A stretch of DNA of 64,000 nucleotides from NCBI GenBank assembly GCA_050013235.1, contig JBEKFQ010000003.1, positions 1-64,000 on the forward strand, in the 5' to 3' direction. The notes under the pieces were generated by a model that saw nothing but the letters and a program-made list of their open reading frames with translations, was not told where the DNA came from and did not search any database. The first letter of the stretch is position 1. Every line of letters starts with the position of its first letter. Positions 45,721 to 53,538 of this stretch are shown piece by piece. Source of the DNA: RH-AL1 sp050013235. GTDB taxonomy: Bacteria; Pseudomonadota; Alphaproteobacteria; Rhizobiales; Beijerinckiaceae. The position numbers and the translations under genes were made by a program.

Positions 45721-47397
45721 ACGCCCTTTGAGTGCTTGTTCGCGGATCCGTGTGAGCGTCGTTCCCGGCAGAATGGCGTCCGGATCGATTTTCAAGTGGA
45801 TGATCGCAGGTTTCCCCGAGGCTTTCGCCAATTCGTATGCGCCTGCAAATTGCTCCGTGCGCTCGACGGTGATGCCAAAACCGCCGAAGGCCTGGGCGTA
45901 GGCGGCGAAATCCGGGTTGCGCAATTCCGTCGCGCATATTCGTCCGGGATATTCCCGCTCCTGATGCATCCGGATCGTGCCGTATAGCCCATTGTCGCAG
46001 ACGACGACAATCAAGGGCAAATCATATTGCACGGCCGTGGCGAATTCCTGTCCGTTCATGAGGAAGTCGCCATCCCCGGCGATGCAGAGTACGTCGCGGT
46101 TGGGATAGAGCCGCTTCATCGCGACCGCGGCAGGAACGCCGTAGCCCATCGCACCGGCCGCCGGCGCGATATGAGTCCCATATTGGCGGAAACGGTAGAA
46201 GCGATGAATCCAGGAGGCGAAATTGCCGGCGCCGTTGCACAGGATCGTATCCGGCGGAATGAAGTCGCGGAGCCAAACCATGATGGCGCCGAGGTTCACG
46301 CCGCCGGGCTGGGGTGTCGCTACGTCCGTCCAGGCCTTGTATTCCGCGTGGGCTTGCGCGGCACTGCCACGCCATTCCGGTTTAAAGGGAGCCTCGAGCG
46401 CGGCGAGCGCGGGAGCAAAACGCTGCGGCGTCGCATTGATGGCGAGATGCGGCACGAAGACGCGGCCCAATTCCTCGGCCGCTGCATGGATATGCACGAT
46501 TCGGGGTGCGGGCGCTGGAATATCGAACAAGGCATAGCCTTGCGTCGGAATATCGCCCAAACGGCCGCCTGCGACGATGAGGAGATCGCAGGCCTTGATG
46601 CGCGAAATCAGCGCGGGGTTGGGCCCAATCCCGAGATCGCCGGCATAGTAGGGATGGTGGGAGTCAAACAGAGGGAGGCGTCGATAGCTGGTAATCACAG
46701 GGAGTTCGAAACGCCCGGAAAAATCCGCAATCGAGGCGCAAGCCTCCGCATTCCAGCGGCTGCCGCCCAAGAGCAGCAGTGGACGCTTGGCCTGCGCGAG
46801 CAGGGACTGCAGGCGCTCCAAATCCTCCGCGCCGGGGCTCGTTTCGACCGGCCGGAATGCCGGAGCATCGGGAACATCGGCTCGATCCGTCAGCATATCC
46901 TCGGGCAGGCTGAGGACGACGGGACCGGGGCGCCCGCTCGTCGCGGCATGGAAGGCGCGGGAGACGAGTTCGGGCATCCGCGCGGCATCGTTGATTTCCG
47001 CCGTCCATTTGGTCATGCCGCCAAAAAGGGCGGGATAGTCTATTTCCTGAAACGCATCGCGGCCGCGCGCTTTACGCTCGACTTGGCCGACGAAGAGGAT
47101 CATCGGCGTCGAATCCTGTTGCGCGATATGCACTCCGAGCGCGGCATTGGTGGCGCCGGGTCCGCGGGTGACGAAACAGACGCCGGGTCGCCCGGTGGCT
47201 TTGCCTACGGCTTCCGCCATCATTGCCGCGCCGCCTTCGTTGCGGCAGACCGTTACGGTGATGTTACGATCATGGAACGCATCGAGCACCGCGAGATAGC
47301 TTTCGCCGGGAATGCAAAAGACATGGGTGACGCCGTGAGCGATGAGCTGATCGACAAGAATTTCGGCGCCCGTGCGGGCTTCGCTGGGCGCGATCAT
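45718..47397 (-). CDS. Acetolactate-synthase-like thiamine diphosphate enzyme
   Basis: About 559 residues. N-terminal Pyr domain with HGVTHVFCIPGES and the catalytic Glu54 in CRNEGGA; a middle FAD/nucleotide-like domain; C-terminal PP domain with CIAGDGDFLMNGQEFATAVQ (GDG...N cofactor-binding motif). It belongs to the acetolactate synthase/benzoylformate decarboxylase superfamily, and no small regulatory subunit is adjacent. It decarboxylates or carboligates 2-oxo acids, which would fit the aminotransferase next door. Start ambiguous: ATG 47397 chosen, 5 bp after the upstream stop; 47439 (overlapping) is also possible. Its stop is supplied by the adjacent repeat. Confidence 0.85.
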   Translation of the reverse strand: MIAPSEARTGAEILVDQLIAHGVTHVFCIPGESYLAVLDAFHDRNITVTVCRNEGGAAMMAEAVGKATGRPGVCFVTRGPGATNAALGVHIAQQDSTPMILFVGQVERKARGRDAFQEIDYPALFGGMTKWTAEINDAARMPELVSRAFHAATSGRPGPVVLSLPEDMLTDRADVPDAPAFRPVETSPGAEDLERLQSLLAQAKRPLLLLGGSRWNAEACASIADFSGRFELPVITSYRRLPLFDSHHPYYAGDLGIGPNPALISRIKACDLLIVAGGRLGDIPTQGYALFDIPAPAPRIVHIHAAAEELGRVFVPHLAINATPQRFAPALAALEAPFKPEWRGSAAQAHAEYKAWTDVATPQPGGVNLGAIMVWLRDFIPPDTILCNGAGNFASWIHRFYRFRQYGTHIAPAAGAMGYGVPAAVAMKRLYPNRDVLCIAGDGDFLMNGQEFATAVQYDLPLIVVVCDNGLYGTIRMHQEREYPGRICATELRNPDFAAYAQAFGGFGITVERTEQFAGAYELAKASGKPAIIHLKIDPDAILPGTTLTRIREQALKGR

Positions 47398-47402
47398 GAG
47401 TT

Positions 47403-48329
47403 CTAGAAGCCGAGTGTTTCGCGGGCGGAGGCCGGCCATGATTTAGGGTCGAGACCATGGGTCCAAAATAGGGCAATCGCCAGCCTGTCCATCCCGAAGG
47501 CCACGCATCCCGTATGGGACACCGCGCCATCGGCATCCCTAAGGTCCCAGGTCTCGCCGAAGTGATCGCGGTGATAGTTGAAGCTCATACAAGCGGTCGG
47601 GCGGCTCTCCGAATGCAACGGCACCAAAAGTTCGAATTTGAGCGATTGCTGCAATTGCGCGATGGCCATCATCTGGCCGGTGCGGCCAAAGAAGGGATCG
47701 CTGGCCTGTTCCACACGGCAAGGCAAGGCGAGTTGGGCCGCAAGGTCTTTGGCGCGCGTCAACCAGGCCTCGCGGAACGCGGTGATTTGGGCAGGGGTGC
47801 CGATGCGGACATATTCGCGCATGCGGAAGGATTGCAGACGGTCGAGGTCACGCGAGGGTTCGCGGCGGAAACAGTCGCAGGCGACGTCGAAGAGATAGCC
47901 CTCCGTGGGCACGATGCCGCGCGCGGCGGCAATGGGATAGACGGGATAACAAGCGGCGGGGGAAAGAACGAGATCGGTGGCCGCAAGGCCGCTGGTCCAA
48001 TCGCCGCCCGTGGCCGCTCGGCTTGCGGCGGCGCGGATGTCCTCCTCCGAACCGTGCAAGGCGCAAGCGCAAGCAAGGAGATTTGGGAAGCTTTTGAGGT
48101 AGCCGCCTTTTTCGAGATCGCGGCGGCTCATCACGGGGGGAAAGCGGAACACCTCCGCGCGGCTGTCGCGTTCGCGCGTGATCTTGATTGTCAAACGCTC
48201 GACGACGTCTTCGTAGAGATGGGTTCGCGCATAGACGCCATCCACGCCCATCGGCCGGAAGAGCGTGTCCAGCAGCAGCGGTTGGGGATCGGCGCCAGTG
48301 GACGGCTTGCTGCGCATCATGACGGTCAT
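47403..48329 (-). CDS. Amino acid:[carrier protein] ligase (class II aaRS homologue)
   Basis: 308 residues resembling the catalytic core of archaeal-type seryl-tRNA synthetase without a tRNA-binding domain. Class II motif 2 is near DCFRREPSRDLDRLQSFRMREY and motif 3 is CVAFGMDRLAIALF. Cys127, Glu172 and Cys275 align with the zinc ligands that I recall for the Bradyrhizobium homologue (offset of four residues throughout). Characterised members load glycine or alanine onto the phosphopantetheine arm of a dedicated carrier protein instead of tRNA. Here carrier protein 2 (50081) is the likely acceptor. It is the middle gene of a leftward block, 70 bp after the flavoenzyme gene. A GGAG lies 8 bp before the ATG. 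Confidence 0.9.
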   Translation of the reverse strand: MTVMMRSKPSTGADPQPLLLDTLFRPMGVDGVYARTHLYEDVVERLTIKITRERDSRAEVFRFPPVMSRRDLEKGGYLKSFPNLLACACALHGSEEDIRAAASRAATGGDWTSGLAATDLVLSPAACYPVYPIAAARGIVPTEGYLFDVACDCFRREPSRDLDRLQSFRMREYVRIGTPAQITAFREAWLTRAKDLAAQLALPCRVEQASDPFFGRTGQMMAIAQLQQSLKFELLVPLHSESRPTACMSFNYHRDHFGETWDLRDADGAVSHTGCVAFGMDRLAIALFWTHGLDPKSWPASARETLGF

Positions 48330-48399
48330 GAGATATTCTCCAGGGGTGGCATCCGCATCGCGTGGCGCGGGACCGCCAAGTGAGGTAAAAAAGGAGGCT

Positions 48400-49635
48400 C
48401 TAATCGAAAAGCGAGGAGGGAATCCCCCGCATCAAGGTGGCCGGAGCGATGTTTGTGGCAATACGATCGTTGTGAATCATGATGGGAGCCGACAGCGCAT
48501 CGCGAAGATGGCGGCCCAAGCCAAAGTCACCATTGTTGCGATAGCCCGCGAGACCACTCGCGCGCATGGCACTCATCACGGTTTCGACAGTTAGCTCCGA
48601 GGCTTCGATCTTGAGAAGGCTCATGCTGGTTTGAAAGTCGATCGAGGTCAGGGCGCGCTCGTCGCCGTCGATTTGCTCGAAGGTTTGGAGATTTGTCGCG
48701 ATCAGGGCTCGCAGTTTTCGCAGCGACGCCACCGCCTTTGTATATTGCGGCGCGCCGGGCGGCATTTGTCCGCCCGCGCGGCGGGCCGCGGTGCGAACGA
48801 AATTTTGGCTCCGCGAGACCGCTCCCGCGGCAATGCCGGCCCATAGCGCGGCCCACGTCAGATGCGAGACCGGTACCATGGATTGCGGATGAATCTTATC
48901 GTAGCCCAGGGGCATGATTTGGGCAGCTATTCCCTTGGCTTTGAGCCGGAAGCCGGCGCTGGCGGTGCCGCGCATGCCGAAGGCGTCCCAATCGCTCGAG
49001 GGCGTCAGCGTGTAATCGTCGCGCGTGAAAATGGCGAGAACTTGATCGGAGGGAGCTGCTTCCGGCGAGCGCCGGGCGGTCGTCACAATGACGCCGGCCT
49101 CGGCGCCGTACGAGATCACGCTGGCGTCGCGATCGAGTTCTATGATCGCGCCATCGCCGGTCAGCGGCGCGGCGCTCGAGCGCACATTGCCACCCGCGTT
49201 GCCTTCCGTCGTCGACGAGGCAAACAGCAACTGCTCCGCCGCGGCGCGCTTCAACAGGGCTTCGTGCCAGCCGCCGGGCTGATAATGCCGGGCCACGCAG
49301 GCCAGCGCTGCTTGATGCATCGCGACGATCATGGCGGTCGAGGCGCAGGCCTGTCCCAAGGTATAGCAGACGTCCGCGGTCTCTGTGAGGCTTGCGCCCA
49401 AGCCGCCGAGCTCGCGCGGAATGAGGAGGCCCATGAAGCCGGCGTCTTTCGCGGCAGCGATCGCGGCGCTTGGAAATACGGCGTCGCGGTCGACATTTTC
49501 CGCATGTTGGGCTGCTATGGCCGCGACAGCCGCGGCGCGCTGATGAAGATCCGCCGCGCGGTCCAGATCGTCGAGACCGAGAGGCCCCAGCGGAGTCCTT
49601 ACGCTCGCATTGCCGTGAATCCCAGGTATCGTCAT
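48400..49635 (-). CDS. Acyl-CoA dehydrogenase-fold flavoenzyme
   Basis: 411 residues of the acyl-CoA dehydrogenase fold. MGLLIPRELGGLGAS and ASTAMIVAMHQAALA lie in the N-terminal helical domain, GTASAGFRL in the middle sheet, and GLAGYRNNGDFGLGRHLRDA in the C-terminal helices. Where dehydrogenases usually have the catalytic Glu (YEGT), this protein reads MIHNDRI, so the canonical base seems absent. It may therefore be an amino-acyl-carrier-protein oxidase, an N-hydroxylase or a DszC/HpaH-like monooxygenase. It is the first gene of the leftward block with the amino acid:carrier-protein ligase, a pairing that suggests it acts on the aminoacyl thioester. GAGG lies 6 bp before the start. Confidence 0.8.
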   Translation of the reverse strand: MTIPGIHGNASVRTPLGPLGLDDLDRAADLHQRAAAVAAIAAQHAENVDRDAVFPSAAIAAAKDAGFMGLLIPRELGGLGASLTETADVCYTLGQACASTAMIVAMHQAALACVARHYQPGGWHEALLKRAAAEQLLFASSTTEGNAGGNVRSSAAPLTGDGAIIELDRDASVISYGAEAGVIVTTARRSPEAAPSDQVLAIFTRDDYTLTPSSDWDAFGMRGTASAGFRLKAKGIAAQIMPLGYDKIHPQSMVPVSHLTWAALWAGIAAGAVSRSQNFVRTAARRAGGQMPPGAPQYTKAVASLRKLRALIATNLQTFEQIDGDERALTSIDFQTSMSLLKIEASELTVETVMSAMRASGLAGYRNNGDFGLGRHLRDALSAPIMIHNDRIATNIAPATLMRGIPSSLFD

Positions 49636-50080
49636 GCCGTGCCTCGCCTGTCATAACTTTGACAATGTCCAGCAAAAGGCGGCACGGCTCTTCAGCTGCC
49701 GCCGGAGCTGTCTATCGCGGAATGCCGGATCTTATAGGGCATTTTGCGCTTAGGTTTATTAAAGCCGCGACAAAAAGCCGATTGATGGTAATTTTTAAAT
49801 TAATGTATTCGCGCATATTTTGTTCTTTTAAACTAAGAGGCGAGTTAGCTTAATTGGTCGCGCCGTACCGGAGGCGTTTTTTCGAGATAGAAACGATTTA
49901 TCAACTATTAACAACTGTTTAATGGTTCGATAAGGAAGTTGACGTTAGTGATAAACGTTATGCTTAGTTGACTCGAGGTGAGTCTCTAAGCATTGATGCA
50001 ATCATTAGCCCGCTAGTGTTGTCAAGCGCGTTTAAAGCAATGTTTTTGTGCCGCGCGTTCCGGGGAAAAGGGGTTTGGCC
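49636..50080. promoter_or_regulatory. AT-rich divergent regulatory region
   Basis: 445 bp between the leftward flavoenzyme block and the rightward carrier-protein/synthetase block. It contains long AT tracts (GTAATTTTTAAATTAATGTA near 49785-49806; ATTAACAACTGTTTAA near 49908-49922), unusual in this GC-rich genome. Such AT-rich divergent promoters are typical targets of silencing regulators of the MucR/Ros or H-NS-like kind. No coding frame of its own is seen. Confidence 0.5.
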
Positions 50081-50350
50081 GTGTTAGACACGAGGATGCA
50101 TATCGTCAGTGGCAAGATCGCCGAGGTGGTCAACGACATCGCAATGCGCAATGGCCTGAAACGTCCGATTGGCGAGACCGAGGGACTCGTCGATAGCGGT
50201 TTGAACTCGATTGCCATGGTCGATCTGATGCTCGCCATCGAAGCGGCCTTCGATATTGCGATTCCGCCGCCCTTTCTGACACCCGAAAACTTCCGTTCGA
50301 TCGCGAGCATCGAGGCGGTGATGTCGCGCTTGACTGTTGGTTCTGCGTGA
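50081..50350 (+). CDS. Carrier protein 2 of the biosynthetic cluster
   Basis: About 89 residues of the carrier-protein fold. The phosphopantetheine site reads DSGLNSIAMVDLML, with Ser43 in GLNSI rather than the usual GLDSL, and it is different from carrier protein 1. Short length and context make it the likely partner of the amino acid:carrier-protein ligase across the divergent promoter. The start is a GTG; 50081 is favoured by the GGGG about 9 bp upstream, with GTG 50048 and ATG 50096 as alternatives. Its stop overlaps the next gene's GTG (ATGA-like coupling). Confidence 0.85.
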   Translation: MLDTRMHIVSGKIAEVVNDIAMRNGLKRPIGETEGLVDSGLNSIAMVDLMLAIEAAFDIAIPPPFLTPENFRSIASIEAVMSRLTVGSA

Positions 50351-52179
50351 ACGCGCCGGCGGTTCCGTCTCGATTTGAAGCGGTAACCGCGGCACCCCTC
50401 ACCGTTGCGGCAGGGGGAGCGGCCTCCGCCTCCGCGATTTGGACCCGCGCGTTGCAGCGGACGGCGGGGATCACGGATGATCAGACGGTCTTGCTTGCGG
50501 ATATCGTGGACGCCCATGCGGCACGCGCGGCCGGCGCGCCGGCTTTGTTGGCGGATCGGGGTTCCCTCACCTATGGCGCGCTGGCGCAAAGGTCCAACCA
50601 ATTTGCGCGTTGGGCGATGGATCGCGGCTTACGGGCGGGCGACACGGTTTGCTTGATGTTGCCCAACAGTCCCGATTATCTCGCGATTTGGTTGGGCCTT
50701 TCACGGATCGGGATCGTCACGGCGCTTTTGAACACGCAAATCACCGGGGCATCGCTGGCGCATTGCGTCGCCATTGCCGGTGCTCATGCCGCCATCGTCG
50801 ATTCGGCTTGGATCGATATTTACCGGGCGGCCGCGCCAGACGGCGATATTTGGGTTTATGGCGGGGATACGCCGGGCGTGCCGCGAATCGATACGTGTAT
50901 CGAAACATATGCGGGCGGGCCGCTCGAAGAGGGCGCGCGTGCCGGTCTGACCCTAAAGGATCCGGCACTCCTGATTTATACGTCGGGCACGACGGGCCTG
51001 CCCAAGGCCGCTCATGTCAGTCATTACCGCATTCGTATGTGGAGCGAATGGTTTGCGGGTCTCATGGAGGCCGAGCCCGGAGACCGTCTTTATAATTGTC
51101 TTCCCATGTATCACAGCATTGGCGGCGTCGCGGCGGTGGGGGCTATGCTGGCCGCGGGCGGCGCGATCGCCGTGCGCGAGAAGTTTTCAGCCTCGCGCTT
51201 CTGGGACGACATCAGAGCCTGGGATTGCACGATATTTCAATATATCGGCGAGCTCTGCCGCTACCTCGTGAATCAGCCGGAACAAGCGGCGGAACGATCG
51301 CACCGGTTACGCCTTTGCTGCGGCAATGGTTTGCGGGCCGATATATGGGAAGAGTTCCGCTCGCGTTTCGCGATTCCCCGGCTTCTCGAGTTTTATGCCG
51401 CGACGGAGGGGAGCTTTTCGCTTTTCAATGTCGAGGGACAGCCTGGCGCGATAGGGAAAATTCCGGGCTTCATGGCGCACCGGTCCCCCGTTGCGTTGGT
51501 TCGCTTCGATTTGGAAACCGCTGCCCCCGCGCGCGCGCCGGATGGATTTTGTATCCGCTGCGAGCCGGGAGAACCGGGGGAGGCGCTCGGCCGGCTGGCG
51601 CAGGGCGAGGCCGGTCTTTCGACACGCTTCGAAGGCTATACCAATCGTGCCGACACCGAAGGTAAGGTGCTTCACGACGTCTTCGAGAAAGGCGATGCGT
51701 GGTTTCGCACAGGCGATCTCATGCGCAAGGACCGCAAGGGCTTCTATTATTTCGTCGACCGGGCCGGCGACACGTTTCGCTGGAAAGGCGAAAACGTCGC
51801 AACGCTCGAGGTCGAGGCAGCGCTTTGCCGCTATCCCGGCGTAAGCGAAGCGAATGTCTATGGCGTCGCGATCCCCGGAACCGACGGCCGGGCGGGGATG
51901 GCAGCCTTGGTTGCCGGTCCATCTTTCGACTTGTCGGCGTTCCACGCATATCTCCGGGATAATCTCCCAGCTTTCGCCCGTCCCCTGTTTCTGCGGCTTT
52001 GCCGGCAAATGGCGGTGACGGGCACCTTCAAGCATCAGAAGCATGTTCTCATCGGGCAGGGCTACGATCCCGCGCTGGTTCGCGACCCGCTCTATCTGAA
52101 TGATGCCACGCGATGCGGCTTTACCGCGATGGATACCGCCTTGTATTCGAAAATCGCCGCGGGCTCCTTGCGTTTCTGA
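50347..52179 (+). CDS. Long-chain acyl-CoA synthetase of the FATP type
   Basis: 610 residues of the adenylate-forming superfamily, FATP/very-long-chain type rather than the classical FadD type. P-loop LLIYTSGTTGLPKAAHVSH, RLYNCLPMYHSIGGVAAVGA, RLLEFYAATEGSFSLFNVEG and the C-terminal FRTGDLMRKDRKGFYYFVDR with FRWKGENVATLEVE are all well conserved. It likely activates a fatty or other lipophilic acid as CoA or carrier thioester. GTG start overlaps the carrier-protein stop, implying coupled translation. This is the last gene of the cluster before the flagellin gene. Confidence 0.88.
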   Translation: MNAPAVPSRFEAVTAAPLTVAAGGAASASAIWTRALQRTAGITDDQTVLLADIVDAHAARAAGAPALLADRGSLTYGALAQRSNQFARWAMDRGLRAGDTVCLMLPNSPDYLAIWLGLSRIGIVTALLNTQITGASLAHCVAIAGAHAAIVDSAWIDIYRAAAPDGDIWVYGGDTPGVPRIDTCIETYAGGPLEEGARAGLTLKDPALLIYTSGTTGLPKAAHVSHYRIRMWSEWFAGLMEAEPGDRLYNCLPMYHSIGGVAAVGAMLAAGGAIAVREKFSASRFWDDIRAWDCTIFQYIGELCRYLVNQPEQAAERSHRLRLCCGNGLRADIWEEFRSRFAIPRLLEFYAATEGSFSLFNVEGQPGAIGKIPGFMAHRSPVALVRFDLETAAPARAPDGFCIRCEPGEPGEALGRLAQGEAGLSTRFEGYTNRADTEGKVLHDVFEKGDAWFRTGDLMRKDRKGFYYFVDRAGDTFRWKGENVATLEVEAALCRYPGVSEANVYGVAIPGTDGRAGMAALVAGPSFDLSAFHAYLRDNLPAFARPLFLRLCRQMAVTGTFKHQKHVLIGQGYDPALVRDPLYLNDATRCGFTAMDTALYSKIAAGSLRF

Positions 52180-52525
52180 TTGGCTTCCAGTGTCTTCCGG
52201 ACCATATATGCTCCATGGCGGGATCGCAGGAATCCGTGATCGCGGGCGCTGGTTTCGAAGCCGGCCAAAAAACCTGCCGCCCATCCCGCTTGTTAACCAA
52301 CCATTAGCCTTAACATGCTTTAACTGGCATCATTGGGGTTCTTATATGCCCCAGCCGCGCTCTCTTTACGATTGAGCAATATGGCAGGTCCTATCTTCCA
52401 TGCACGGAAGGTTGGACCCCGGCGAATTCGCTCCCCGTCCAAAGGCATTACGCCGCCCTATCGTGCCGGTCCCGGTCCGGAATGTGTCCAATAGCTTCCA
52501 ACCCACGATCACAGGGACGTAGACC
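52180..52525. other. Intergenic region carrying flagellin 1 promoter and leader
   Basis: About 345 bp. The left part is unremarkable; the right 125 bp contain the leader conserved with the second flagellin gene (see the separate entry). No coding frame or terminator was clear. Confidence 0.4.
52403..52525 (+). promoter_or_regulatory. Conserved structured 5' leader of flagellin 1
   Basis: Blocks shared with the flagellin 2 leader are ACGGAAGGTTGGAC (52405 on), CCAAAGGCATTACGCCG (52439 on), TCGTGCCGGT and TCCGGAATGT. The 5' GGTTGGA (52410-52416) is complementary to TCCAACC (52497-52503) just upstream of the AGGGAC ribosome binding site. A translational control structure is likely. Confidence 0.65.
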
Positions 52526-53482
52526 ATGTCTAGTAGCATTCTCACGAACACCTCGGCGATGAACTCGGTCGCGAGCCTCGCCGCGACCCAGAGCCAACTC
52601 GCCGCGACCCAAAGCCAGATTTCAACGGGTCTCAAAGTCAGCAGCGCATCGGATAACGCGTCCTATTGGTCGATTGCGACTTCGATGCGCTCCGACGTCG
52701 GGGCTCTCTCATCGGTGAGCGACTCGCTCAACCTCGGTGTTTCCGTCGTTTCGACCGCGTTGCAAGCCGTCAGCTCCTCCATCGGCGTTCTCTCGCAGAT
52801 GAAAGATCTTGTCGTCAGCGCCCAGACCGCGGGTCAGGACACGTCGACGATCGACACGCAGCTTCAACAGCTTCAGACCCAGCTGCGAACCTTTTCCAAT
52901 TCGGCATCGTTCAACGGCGTCAACCTCTTGACGGCAACGACTGGCGACGCGACGACCAACACGTTCAACGTCGTGACATCGTTCTCCAGATCCGTCTCCG
53001 GCACGACGAGCACCGATTCGGTCGGGGTTACCGACATCTCCTTGACCCAGGCTCTTTACAGCAGCAATGCCGATCAGGGAGCCACGTCCTATACTGGCGC
53101 GGGCGTTCTCGACAAGGTGAATACCTCGACCGGCTACAGCATCGACAACTTGGTCACCAGCTCGACCACAAGCTCTGGCAGCGACACGACGACCGCGACG
53201 CTCCTGACTGACGAACAGAACCAGATTGAAGCAGCGATCTCGGCCTTGACCACTGCAGCGGGTATCCTTGGTTCGACAGAATCTAATTTGACGGCGCAAG
53301 GAACCTTCACCCAGACGTTGTCGAATTCCTTGACCTCCGGTGTGGGTTCTCTCGTCGATGCCGATATGAACCAAGCTTCCACGCGGTTGAATGCCCTTCA
53401 GACGCAGCAGCAGCTTGGTATTCAGTCCTTGAGCATCGCGAACCAGAACAGCCAGATGATCTTGAAGCTCTTCGGTCTGTAG
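52526..53482 (+). CDS. fliC: Flagellin 1
   Basis: 318 residues, a short alphaproteobacterial flagellin. The N-terminal D0/D1 is MSSSILTNTSAMNSVASLAA, then GLKVSSASDNASYWSIATSMRSDV. The C-terminal D1/D0 is VDADMNQASTRLNALQTQQQ, then QSLSIANQNSQMILKLFGL. The variable middle is short and Ser/Thr-rich, providing possible O-glycosylation sites. It is preceded by a structured leader and followed by a terminator and a convergent GT41 glycosyltransferase. It is a close paralogue of the flagellin at 58787. Confidence 0.96.
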   Translation: MSSSILTNTSAMNSVASLAATQSQLAATQSQISTGLKVSSASDNASYWSIATSMRSDVGALSSVSDSLNLGVSVVSTALQAVSSSIGVLSQMKDLVVSAQTAGQDTSTIDTQLQQLQTQLRTFSNSASFNGVNLLTATTGDATTNTFNVVTSFSRSVSGTTSTDSVGVTDISLTQALYSSNADQGATSYTGAGVLDKVNTSTGYSIDNLVTSSTTSSGSDTTTATLLTDEQNQIEAAISALTTAAGILGSTESNLTAQGTFTQTLSNSLTSGVGSLVDADMNQASTRLNALQTQQQLGIQSLSIANQNSQMILKLFGL

Positions 53483-53505
53483 GCCGCGAGCAACCTTTCG
53501 CTAGA

Positions 53506-53538
53506 AAAGGGACCGTCTCCAGGGCGGTCCCTTTTTTA
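53506..53538 (+). terminator. Bidirectional-type terminator after flagellin 1
   Basis: AAAGGGACCG and CGGTCCCTTT form a 10-bp stem around a 9-nt loop, followed by TTT. It lies between convergent genes. Confidence 0.85.

Noticed and set aside
46027..47406. 459-codon frame antisense to the TPP enzyme gene
   Set aside because: The sense gene has the full GDG and catalytic Glu motif set; the antisense frame has none.
39874..52179. Ordinary branched-chain amino acid and methionine operon
   Set aside because: Carrier proteins, aaRS-like ligase and an ACAD-fold enzyme have no role there, and no ilvN/ilvC/ilvD or metH-type genes are present.
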